Assembly (NCBI GenBank): GCA_035079385.1
Contig: JAVHKY010000023.1
Location: 3,472,001-3,536,000, forward strand
Direction: 5' to 3'
DNA: 64,000 nt
DNA from: Aspidiotus rigidus
Lineage: Eukaryota > Arthropoda > Insecta > Hemiptera > Diaspididae
Each line of letters opens with the position of its first letter. Position 1 is the first letter of the stretch. The translations under genes were made by a program, and so were the position numbers. The notes beneath the pieces were generated by a model. The model did no database searches. It was given only the letters and a program-made list of their open reading frames with translations, and was not told the DNA's origin. This document shows, in pieces, positions 23,500-33,578 of the stretch.

Positions 23500-25688
23500 C
23501 AGGGCTTGCATAATAACAGTTATTTTTCGGTTAACCGTTATAACCGAAATGAAAATACCAATTTTGACCGATTGACCGTTAACCGTTATTTTTTCTGTTA
23601 TAACTGTTATTTGACCAAAATAAATTTGAAGCGACAGAAAAAAAATGAGAAGAAAAACCAGTCAGAGAATCGCTTCAGTAGAAGTCGAAATCGAACAGTC
23701 AAAAGATTTTGGAGTTGATTTTAAATCAGTTTTAAATAATATATAGATACGTCATAATTGGGATGTTAACCTAAGTTGCGTAAGTTGGTAGCCGTGTTCG
23801 AAGATGTGGGGGATAATTTTAACGTACCATGCTTGATGATGCGGACTTTGCGATTTTCAAACACGATTTAAATGATTACAATTTGTATTATCGAAAAATT
23901 ATGTCCTATAATTTGTTTAAACACTTCAAGAGAATCGATAACTGAAAGAAGTAATTCTAATAATGAAGTATTGAGTCACCTACGACTAATTGAAAATCTC
24001 GATTCTTATGGCCGAATACATTGAACGTAAAATCGTCACCCAGAAATTTAAGCGAGTGCGGCGAGAGAGGAAGGCGATTCTAGCGCTACCAAACATAGGG
24101 TAACATCCCAATTAGAGCCCGGATTTTTCGGAGTTAAAAACAGCAACATTCGGAACTAGAATGAGAATTTTCGGCATTACTCGGATTTATTAAAATAATT
24201 AGGTATTAAAAAATTGGGAAAAAAATTTTTACAGTAGGTAAATATGTATCAAAATTTTTACATCGAAAAAGAGAAAAAAAATCTAAATAGGTAGTTGATC
24301 TGAACATAAAGAATTATAAAAATTTCACGTTATGCTGCACTAGCATGTTAGATTTTGTCTTATTTTATTTTCTGGTTGGTTCACGCTTCAATTAGAGCAC
24401 AAGATATTGTGAAGTTACAACTATATAGGCAGTAAAGAAATTTTTTCGATTCATAATTATTTAAATTTTTGTGTCTCAAATCACAAAATTTTGTATAAAA
24501 AATAACTTTTTCTACAAATTATAGGTTTTCGGAAGATTTTGGATTTTATCCCCATTTTCGGAGTTTTTTGGAGAAATAAAACTTTTTTCCTGGGCTCAGA
24601 ATACCATGAAATGAACTTCTATTTGATTTTCAGAAATTTGCCCTTTAAGGAAATTATGCGACAAAAACCAGGGAATCCGGGCTCTAGTCATAATGTTTAA
24701 TGTTTTTTCTATTAATTTTTGTTTTCTGAATTCAAAAATATACAAAATCTAGAATTACTTGAAACTAAGGTTTTTTTTTTAATTTCCATCTTCTGTGATA
24801 AATTCTAATTTTATTTTGAAGAGAATGAATGTGCTAACTCCTTAGACCATATAATAGATAGACCGAGCATCGGCCATATAAGCGTATGTTAACCATTGAT
24901 GCGAGGACATGATAAGAAAATAAGGATCACTGGACCCTGTTTACATTTTCATGCGCATAGCGGGTGAACGCGCGGCGGAGTGAAACACACAGTGCAGCGT
25001 CTCCTTCTCCGCAGTCAACCGCGCTACCCATAAAGGGTCCGATGATCCTTATTGCACTACTAATCACTATGCTCGGTCTATCTATTATATGGTCTAAGGC
25101 TAACTCATTCTGCTATTCCCTAATCAATCATCATCATTTCATACATCATATTTTTGAAAAGTTTGCAAACTAAAACCAGGGCCTGACTAAAACTAGGTCT
25201 AGAAGGGAACTGTTCAAACTTTCAAAGTGTTCAAACTCTGAAGTTTGAACTTTCAACTTTTGAAGTAGCCTAAAGACTAATGAGTAATGAGACATTAACA
25301 AGAAGAAAACTAGAAATAAGAAAAGTAGAAAACAAAGAAAAAAATATTTGCAATCTGTGAATTTGGAGACTGGAGAGTGACGAGTCACGAGATTGTCGAG
25401 TTTGTCCACTATCTAGTATCTAGGGTACTGAGGTAGTAATAATATTGAATTATTTTCTAAATTATGTGATTTTTCGATGCATATGTGTTGTGTTCACGCA
25501 TTTTAACCGTTATAACCTGAAAATATATATTTTTTAACGGTCATACCGGTTATATCGGTTATAACAGTTAACCGTTATAACCGTTATATTTTCCCACATT
25601 TTGACAGATAACCGATAACCGAAAAAATTTGGGAGGTCATTTGACTGATAACCGTTAACCGTTAAAAAAATTTCGGTCGCAAGCCCTG
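23500..25688. mobile_element. hAT-type non-autonomous element, 2.19 kb, 8-bp TSD
   Basis: TIR CAGGGCTTGC at both ends (23500-23509 and reverse 25679-25688). GTATTTTT is duplicated exactly outside them (23492-23499, 25689-25696). Many subterminal copies of TAACCGTTA/AACGGTTAT lie within 200 bases of each end, typical of hAT transposase-binding repeats. No transposase frame remains. A second transposon sits inside at 24841-25098. Confidence 0.85.
24841..25098. mobile_element. 258-bp TIR element nested in the hAT element, 8-bp TSD
   Basis: Perfect 30-bp TIRs (24841-24870, starting CTTAGACCATATAATAG; reverse at 25069-25098). GCTAACTC is duplicated exactly at 24833-24840 and 25099-25106. The interior contains a GC-rich stretch (GAACGCGCGGCGGAG). 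Perfect TIRs and TSD imply recent insertion. The 8-bp duplication is compatible with hAT, but the terminal CTTAGACC is not the usual hAT end. Confidence 0.85.
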
Positions 25689-25712
25689 GTATTTTTCAAT
25701 TTTTCATTTGGA

Positions 25713-25795
25713 ATTGAAGCGCTGCGTGGAAAAGGGGCCTCCGTCCAATGTATTTCTTATGGAACGGAGGCCCCTTTTCCACGCAGCGCTTCAAT
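25713..25795. mobile_element. 83-bp perfect hairpin element
   Basis: A 32-base arm at 25713-25744 (ATTGAAGCGCTGCGTGGAAA ... GCCTCCGT) is exactly complementary to 25764-25795, with a 19-base loop. Arms are GC-richer than the AT-rich surroundings. The shape (short near-perfect palindrome) matches the hairpin insertions at 16231, 27457 and 37465; no clear target duplication is seen. Confidence 0.7.
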
Positions 25796-25951
25796 CATAT
25801 TTTTGAGATAATGACAAAAGAATGTGACAGGCAGCATAAAAAGGCATACCGCATTCAACTTTTCGCCAGCGACGACAAAAATAAATGGAATGCCCCATTA
25901 CATTTTAATGTTTGAAATGTTGTTGGTTTATATAAGGCTCTGAACAGTTAT

Positions 25952-25985
<34 letters not shown>

Positions 25986-26973
25986 TCAAATTAAATCTCA
26001 AATACTTGTAACTCTCTGAAACTTTAATCTGAAATGGTTATTGGATGAAATGGTGAAACGGTCAAAACTTCTTGCTAATAATCAATGTTATAACTGTTCT
26101 AACCAAAAAATGTTGGTCAGGGTGGAAATTTTTTGTTCTTCATAAAATGCTTCCAACAAGCAGAATTAGCACTTGAAATTGAAGATGACCATTTTGAGCC
26201 TTTTCAAAACAAATAGTCATGGTATAACTGTTTATGTCCGTTTTGATTATTTCAAATAATATTGGTCATAACAGTTGAAAGTAATTAAGACTTTTGAGCT
26301 GTATAGATGATGGACGGTGGTTAGTAGAAATGTTTTCTATCAAAGGAGTCAGATTTGAAAACATTTCAAATATTGGGAATCAAGCTATCTATATGTATGA
26401 CAGGAGAGAGCTTGGACAACATTGAAACACCAGATGAGTTGAAATTGATAAAATTTTGTACATTGAGCTCACGCTATACATTTCTGACAAGAGGGTATCT
26501 TGAGAAAATTTTAACTTTCAAGCTATATAATATGATGAGAGAGGAATATGGAATTTTAATTTCTGACATTATGACAGAAGGAGGAATTGAAAAAATTTTA
26601 AGCATTATTCTTGGCAAATGACAAGACATCACAATTTTCAAGAATCCCCCCCCCCCCCCACTGACAAAAAAAAGGGTTGCCAATTAAACCTTAATATATA
26701 ATTTAAATTAGTAGTTGACTAGATTATAAACTGGATAAGGACTTGACGTCATAACGATTTAACAGAAGGATACTTATAGAATAGTGAATTACAAAAATCA
26801 GGACTGACGTCGAGAATAACTGAAAGTTGGAGGCGAGTGGACTCAAATAATAATATTGAGGACCTCGAGAAGAAAAAGTGAAAGATAAAAGGGAAAATGA
26901 ATCAACTAATCTTAGAATCAAAACGTTTTTCTTCTATTCATTGTAGATTACAGGAGGAGGACACCTAGAATCA
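25796..26973. other. AT-rich DNA with ancient satellite relics and homopolymers
   Basis: A T-run lies at about 25959-25984 and a C-run at about 26646-26659. From about 26340 to 26620 strongly diverged satellite-like units can be followed (AAGCTATCTATATGTATGAC, AGAGAGCTTGG, TTTTAACTTTCAAGCTATA, GACAGAAGGAGGAATTG). The 88-codon frame at 26355 runs through these relics and is not a gene. Confidence 0.5.
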
Positions 26974-26981
26974 ATTATATG

Positions 26982-27450
26982 CACGGTATAAGATGAAGAG
27001 GTAATGACACAACGCTAAAATCGTGTCCGCAGTTTTGAAGTTGTACGTACAAACTTCCGCTAGGTTTGCAGCGAACACTGGGGCTGTTTCCCTGACCCCT
27101 GTTCCTTCTACACCCCACCTGCGCCGAGACGTTACCGTTGGTACCATAGTATTGATGAAATTTCCAAGGATTATAAAAAATCCAAGAATTTACTTAGAAG
27201 GATGATTCTTTCAAAATTTTATAGAGTAGATTAAATGGTATTTTTATGCCAAATATGAAATGCATCGGCTGATTCCTAATCCTGCAATAAATTTTTGAAA
27301 GTAGCGGCGTTCCCATAAGACTCTGTACATTACCCATCACTTTCATCACGAGCGCTGCGCTCGGAATGTTCAGAACTACTACAAAATCACGGACAGCGTT
27401 TACCACAGTCAGAATACGTTCGTGTCATTACCTCTTCATCTTATACCGTG
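26982..27450. mobile_element. 469-bp TIR element with exact 8-bp TSD
   Basis: Perfect 29-bp TIRs (26982-27010, starting CACGGTATAAGATGAAGAGG; reverse 27422-27450). ATTATATG is duplicated at 26974-26981 and 27451-27458. No coding capacity. Its right TSD overlaps the end of the hairpin element that follows, showing it inserted at that element's edge. Confidence 0.85.
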
Positions 27451-27456
27451 ATTATA

Positions 27457-27594
27457 TGTGACCCCGTCTACAGAAACCCGGCTTCATCAATATTATCAAT
27501 CAGCAGAAAAGTAGTTATATTTCACGTGACCTAGCTATCTTCTGCTGATCGATAATATTGATCAAGCCGGGTTTCGAGAGTAGACGGGGTCACA
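27457..27594. mobile_element. Hairpin (foldback) element, about 138 bp
   Basis: Left TGTGACCCCGTCTAC, GAAACCCGGCTT, ATCAATATTATC and AATCAGCAGAA pair in order with right TTCTGCTGAT, GATAATATTGAT, AAGCCGGGTTTC and AGACGGGGTCACA. The arms are nearly complete complements around a loop of about 35 bases. Confidence 0.75.
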
Positions 27595-27599
27595 TATTA

Positions 27600-28041
27600 G
27601 GATATGGATGATTAGAGGAGATGGATGCAGAAGAATGAAAAAGAAGGAGAGTTTGCATAAAAATTTTGAATACAAGTTCACAGAAAAGTAATCCACAGAA
27701 TTTCTACTTTTTTTTCTCTTTTCCAGAGTATAAATAAATATCTATATTGTTTACCGAAGTTATTAAAATATTAAAAATTATTCCTATTTACATGTTTTCC
27801 ATAAGAAATTTGCATCACCAAAAATTCATTGACAATTTCTTACTTTTCTTACTGCTTCTATTTTGTAATGAGTGATGGGCAATATGTAGAAATATTTGAA
27901 AATTTAGATGACACAAGTATCAAAAAATAAAAAATATATATTTTTTAATTCCAAAGATGGTGAAGTATCTATTGGATACGGAGAGAGGCGCGCCGTCATG
28001 GCTAGTTTATTCGGAAAACGAGAACTTCATTCGAGATAATA
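27600..28041. other. Upstream region of the membrane-protein locus
   Basis: AT-rich, no repeat recognised. Contains the likely 5' UTR of the frame at 28042. Confidence 0.35.
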
Positions 28042-28964
28042 ATGGGTGAATATAGACGCAGTACAGGTAAGTGGATAAAGACGATGTGATCAACAAAAAT
28101 TAGTTGACCTAGTTGACCGCGTGGAACGTTAATGTCTCAGTGTTCGATCGCCCCGCAAACTACCTTTCCCCTCACCGCCAACATTTTTCAAACCTTTTAT
28201 CCAGCAGCAGCTACAATAAAATTGACTTGCGAAGTTCAAGGTCATTGATCCGTTTATTGATAAGGAATTATAAAACCTTCACTCCCTTTCCATCGCGTAT
28301 TCGTTCCTCCCCATTTTCCCGCCTCAACCTGCCGAGGTCTTGAGTTGTTCTTGTTCGGAAATTAAGCCAGACAGACCGGAACAGCTGTGATGTTATACAA
28401 TGTAAAAGGAAAATATGTTTTCACCGAATGATTTTTACCTTGCAATGATGAATCTTCCGTAGTTGAAGTTGTCTGTTGGAAAACTCGAGTAAGATCCCAG
28501 ATCTTCCATCGCAGACTGATCCGCGCGATACTTTCACTATCAACGAAAGAGCAGGGCTTCTCGAAATCGTAACATTGTAAGTAGCCTATCTTGATTAGTA
28601 CCATTTTGCTTGTTAAATTTTTCCTTTTTCACAATTCGTGTGAATTTTTTGCAGAGACGAAGACCATTCGTTCTGAATTTTCAACATCTGTTTATGATCT
28701 CGAAGTTGTTCATATTTCTCAAGATTTTGGTAATATGCATAGTAGTGTAAAGGAATTAAAAATTCCTCCGCCTAATTTTATAATCCCTATTCAAAAGTAT
28801 GTGTTTGTCGTAGTTGCACAGTTAAATCTGCTGATACTAGAAATTTGAAATCGTTGTTCATTTCACTTTCTAATCTAAAGTAATTCGAATTAAAATTGTA
28901 TTGTCTCTTCAGATACAATGCACTGGGTACTACCCATCTTCAATGTTATGTGGTTCGTCCTTAA
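28042..28964 (+). CDS. Small three-exon reading frame, 72 residues, overlapping the next gene's start
   Basis: Exons 28042-28066 (ATGGGTGAATATAGACGC..), 28655-28796 and 28913-28964. Donors GTAAGT and GTATGT and acceptors TTTGCAG and CTTCAG are good, and phases 1 and 2 join without a stop to give MGEYRRSTE...SVYDLEVVHISQDFGN...IPPPNFIIPIQ...LQCYVVRP, then TAA. The third exon's reading frame overlaps, in another frame, the ATG (28918) and first 16 codons of the membrane-protein frame. I do not recognise the sequence. It could be an upstream ORF, the first cistron of a bicistronic mRNA, or an alternative N-terminus joined by a splice I cannot see. Confidence 0.4.
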
Positions 28965-30712
28965 AATTCTTGTCTTGACGTCTGTATGGGTGTCCGTTGA
29001 GCACAATTACGAATTTTTCTTCATTCGGGTACGTTGAGCGGTGATTAAAAACTCCTGCAAAGTGGTTACCCTTTTAGTAATTTTACTTACCTCATTTTTT
29101 CAGACGATGTGTAACGTACTCGGAATTACCAGTCGTTTCGGATGTGTCATGATTCGTTATCTAATTTACTTTTGGACCTACGTATCATGCCTTGTTATTA
29201 TGATCTTCGCTTACTCGCTAATTGGTCGCATTAATTTGAGTGAGACTCTGTATCAAATATCACATGGAACTAATAAAGTACTGTTTGAGACGAGTGCCGA
29301 TGGAAAGAAATTGGAGTGGATATTTTTGGTCATCATGTCTCGTCACTTAGTACGTCTGAGAATAGCTTCGTTGCATCGCGCCGGTATTCAGACGTTTGAA
29401 TTTGTCAAACGACTTTCTTTATTAGGTTTGATGGTCGAAGGATATCTTTGTGGGTAAGTTCTCGTTACAGTGGTTACGCTCTACAATTTTAATTCCAGCA
29501 ATATGTTTTTTCAACTTGGTCTGATTCTTTTTATTTCAGTTTTTGGAGAGTCGTTTACTGTTCTTGCTTTTTTATTGATTTTTTGGAATTTTTAAAATTT
29601 CTTTGTCGTATATGTCGAGCTGTAAATGATGGATACGAATATCGTTACAAAAATTTCTTCAAAACCTGCTTATTAGGATTAGGAGTTTGCTGGTGAGTCC
29701 GTATTTGTCGACGGAGTTTCGCACTCATGCTAATCTGTAAAATTACTGTTTCAATCTCATTTTCAGGGCTTACATGTTTCTCTATTTACTTCCCCGTCTT
29801 TTTATTTATCAGTTATTCTACTTTGAAGATTACGACAAAGCGGGCGTAATTCCTCTGTTCCTATTCAGAGTGAATTTTTTAGCATTCATAGTACTATCGG
29901 CGATCGATTTCGTGAGTATAAAGGTGGTGATAACAAACCGAATATTGAATTGTACGCATGAATTTAATGTTATTCGATTTCTTTCAGCCTTTTGTGTGGT
30001 CGTATCCTTATATTAGTATTGATACTATCGACGAGATAGTAAATCTTGGTGAACATCCACCCAAAGGTCCTGTTGTTATTCCTCTTCTCAACGTACCCGA
30101 CTTTTCAGAAAGAACGGTAAGAAAGCGCGTACCGAATACACGGTTCGTATTTATTTTTCAATTTTTCATTCAGCAACGCTCTTGTGGTGTTAAATTTTTT
30201 GTCTATCATTATTTTTAGCTCCACCAACATGCAGAGTGAGGAGAAAACGTCGGAAGAAAAAAGGGAACAAAAGGCTGCGATAAGGCAGATGATAAGATGT
30301 AAGTAAAAGAATCGCATACATATGAATTTTCATAGTCTTGTGTATAGTCGGAATTATTTACTCGATCATAGATATCTGAATTTTTGTTCTACGTTCATAG
30401 GTACTTGGGCTGACAAAAACAATTTCGCAATTATTATTGATTCCATTAATTTTTTTGACTAAACACTACAAGAAGATATTAATTTCTTTTTTTTTTTCAT
30501 TTAAAAAAGTCTAATATTCCCATCCTCAATCATATTTTTTCTTTTTCAAATCATAAACTTTTCTAATAACATTAATCGTTATTCTATTTTTTTTTTCTTC
30601 CTATCAAGGTATAATAACGTTGAAAAAGAAAGCTAAACGGATTCGAGAAAAGCGAAACAAGCTGGTTGAGCCAACGATAAAAGAAATCCCGTGTAATGAT
30701 GAAAAAGACTGA
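28918..30712 (+). CDS. Unrecognised multi-pass membrane protein, seven exons, about 351 residues
   Basis: Proposed exons 28918-29028, 29104-29453, 29540-29692, 29767-29911, 29988-30116, 30235-30298, 30609-30712; total 1056 bases. Phases agree at every junction. About six hydrophobic spans: WFVLKILVLTSVW, YFWTYVSCLVIMIFAYSLIG, WIFLVIMSRH, LLGLMVEGYLCGFWRVVY, LGLGVCWAYMFLYLLPRL and FLFRVNFLAFIVLSAIDF. A hydrophilic tail ends KKKAKRIREKRNK...NDEKD. The run FFIDFLEFLKF..CRAVNDG..YRYKNFF followed by a W/Y/R-rich helix is loosely like TLC-domain proteins (TRAM, ceramide synthase), but I see no decisive motif. Weak points are the sixth exon, whose acceptor (CATGCAG) lies behind a better TTTTTAG that would give a stop, and the last acceptor, AAG. 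Function unknown. Confidence 0.6.
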
Positions 30713-33578
30713 CTAATTTTTTTCCTCCTTTTTTTTTTTTTCTGTAAAGTTCCTTTATAATATACTAATATCTGTAAATCTGTCTCATAATCATAAGCTT
30801 TCTCATCATTCCTTCGCGTATGGTTTTATAATTTTACATTACTCATCAGAAAATCTCTACATAAACTGCGACATCATACTTTCTTTAAAGCGAAAGATTC
30901 TCTTTTCTTCTTTAGTTTTTAGTACCTATATTGTATCAAAAATGGTTTGTGCTCGTTCTCGAAATTTTTAATCGACGACTTTTGTTTCGTCAAATTTGCT
31001 TTTTGATACGATCAATTTGTACAGCCTTTCCGAATTTCGGTTGTGATAATTTGTGATAATTTATTGTTTAGATTAATTTTTTTCGAAGAAAAAAATAGCA
31101 AAAACTCGTGCATAAATATCTCACAATTTCGTATTCTATTACGATAACCAATTTTTATTATCGTTATAATTCTTTTTCTTTTTAAGATGGTATTGTAGCA
31201 TTTTAATAACATAATATGAATAATAAAACTCCTAATGTCAATGATCGCTAGAATTTCAAATAGAACGCAATAAGCTTTCGGAAAAAAAACATACTACGCA
31301 TCATCTATTTTCTCAAAGAGAATCTTATTCTCTCTTACTTCCTTTACGTTCTGGAAAGTCTAGTATTGTAAGAATCCGAACGTGTTGGAGCAAAATTAAT
31401 GGAATGCAGTTCAATCCCATTTAATTTATGTTATCAGTAAACTTCCTGTTCTATTGATAATGATCTTAGAAAGCATTGGTATGGTTTATTCTTCTTCGTT
31501 TCGAACTGTACTGTGGCAGTTGAAGTTTAGCTTTGCGATATTTGCACGTGACGCAGCGATTCGTTTTTATTTTAGAATGAACTTGGCAGAAGAAGACGTA
31601 ACTAGTCTCTCTGGTGAAGAAAACGTAAATAGATTAGTTTTTCTTTTCTTTCGACTTTAATTCAACTTCGAAGAACGATATTCGTGTCGAAACGTGTGCT
31701 CGTGAACTCTTGCAAATTTAATTTTTTTTTTCGTTTCAATTTTGTCGCGTGAAATATAATTGCTATTCTACAGTTTTAAATGTTCTCGAACTATTTTAAG
31801 TGTGCCCATTTTTTTAGTACCTCGATCTTTGAGAATGAAGAAATCGATGGCGTTAATTTTTAAGAAAATATCTAGCTTAGTAATCATGTAAGTTGTTTTG
31901 GTGTACTTTACGGATCACAAAGTCGTATGTATGAATTTCCTGTATATTAAACATCCTTGGATGTAATTAAAAAAAATTGAAAAATTTTGGCTCTTCTAGT
32001 TTACTAAGCAGATTACCTAGTTTGTCAACAAAGGAAATGATTATAATTATGTAGGTCTAGGTACTTTGTTTATCATACTTACTACTTTCCTTCTTCGTCT
32101 CAAAGTTGATCTAAACTTTTGGGTATTCCTCAAGAGAATTCGAAGTTAATTGAATTCGACCTCGTGCCTTATTTATTTTATCACACACCGGCACAATATC
32201 AGATACTGGGTATATTACTGTTATGCTAAGTGGAGCACCTCTTCTTCTCACGTGACCGGTTTAACAACCGTTGATAAGTTTTTCGTTTTTTTAAATTGGA
32301 ACCTAACCATTTTAGAATTTAATTTTTATAGACGAATACTTGATCTTGCTGTTGTCGAATAATTACGCGAGTATTTCGAAGCTGATTTTGAAATATTAAG
32401 GTATAATCTTCCTTATTTTTCTCTCTTTTTTTTCTCTTCTCTTTCCATCTCAACAGGCCTACCATGTTTTCTCGTTCATTGAGAGACTTGGCAAATAGCC
32501 AGTTGATACATGCACGCTAATAATTTTCATGATTATGATGGTGGGTGGATTAAGGGTATCTTCGAAAGAACGAATAAGATCGTAAATTTTATTGAGTGTT
32601 TCACTTTCATTACGTCAAACCAAGAACAGTTATTTATAAAAATAAAATTAATTCCATTACTTTCATTTTATTTGCAAAAAATTAAAAATGAATGAGAAAC
32701 AGAGAATTATTGTGATTCTTAATTGAGACTGAAAGAAGAAGCGTGAGTTTGTTTTCATTCTGTCTCTGTTATCAGTAAGCATGTTTCACATTTTTGTCGA
32801 TTTGTTTTCCTTCTTATACTGATTTATTTGAATTTTGGAAACAGAAGAACAACAACCACAATCTTTGCAGGATTTTCTCATCAACATAATATCGTCGATT
32901 CGAGTCATCTAATTTGTGATGTCATAGCGAGTGCAAAGTATCATTTCTGATTTATTTTTCATGTCTCGTAGTCGATCAATTAATCACTCACCCATTGTAT
33001 GATCGGGTTGTGCCTCGACGATGATCGTGCTCTTCTATTGACGTATTTCGCGTTTACATTTATGAAAAGTCGATAATCTTTGAACGATTTATTTGTCGGC
33101 ATCCTTGGGTTAGACAAAAATATTACGCGTCTTCAAAAAATAAACAAATTGAGACGACTGAAAGAACATCGTAAACAAGATATATAAAATACCTAAACAT
33201 CTCCTCTTCTTGATCGTATTAATTTCTTGCAATTCTATCTTCGTTAATCGTGAATTCTTTTTCATTTTTAAAGTATTATGTAATTTAGTTAAATGCATTT
33301 CTCAACCGATTGAGATTAATGGACCACGTCAAAAAATAATTACATGCTCGTATCGATAATTGTTGACGGTCTTTTACGGTCATCGAATTTCATGCTGATT
33401 GACTATATTTAGACAATAGCCATGATAATGGCCGTCGAATGACAGATTTTTTTTCAAGGTATCTCTTTTTTCCTCTATATTGTAGGTCTAGCGGCGTCGT
33501 TTAATTGTCATCTCTTAAACTCAATTAAACATCGATCATCGCTATACATCTTCGCGTCTTTTTCTCATTGTTCGAGCG
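30713..33578. other. Intergenic AT-rich region
   Basis: Starts with the 3' UTR of the membrane-protein gene and ends in the 5' region of the peroxidase-family gene. Only short open frames (up to 70 codons) without domain or splice support. No structured repeat recognised. Confidence 0.45.

Noticed and set aside
26355..26621. 88-codon frame as a small protein gene
   Set aside because: Runs through diverged satellite units and has no domain.
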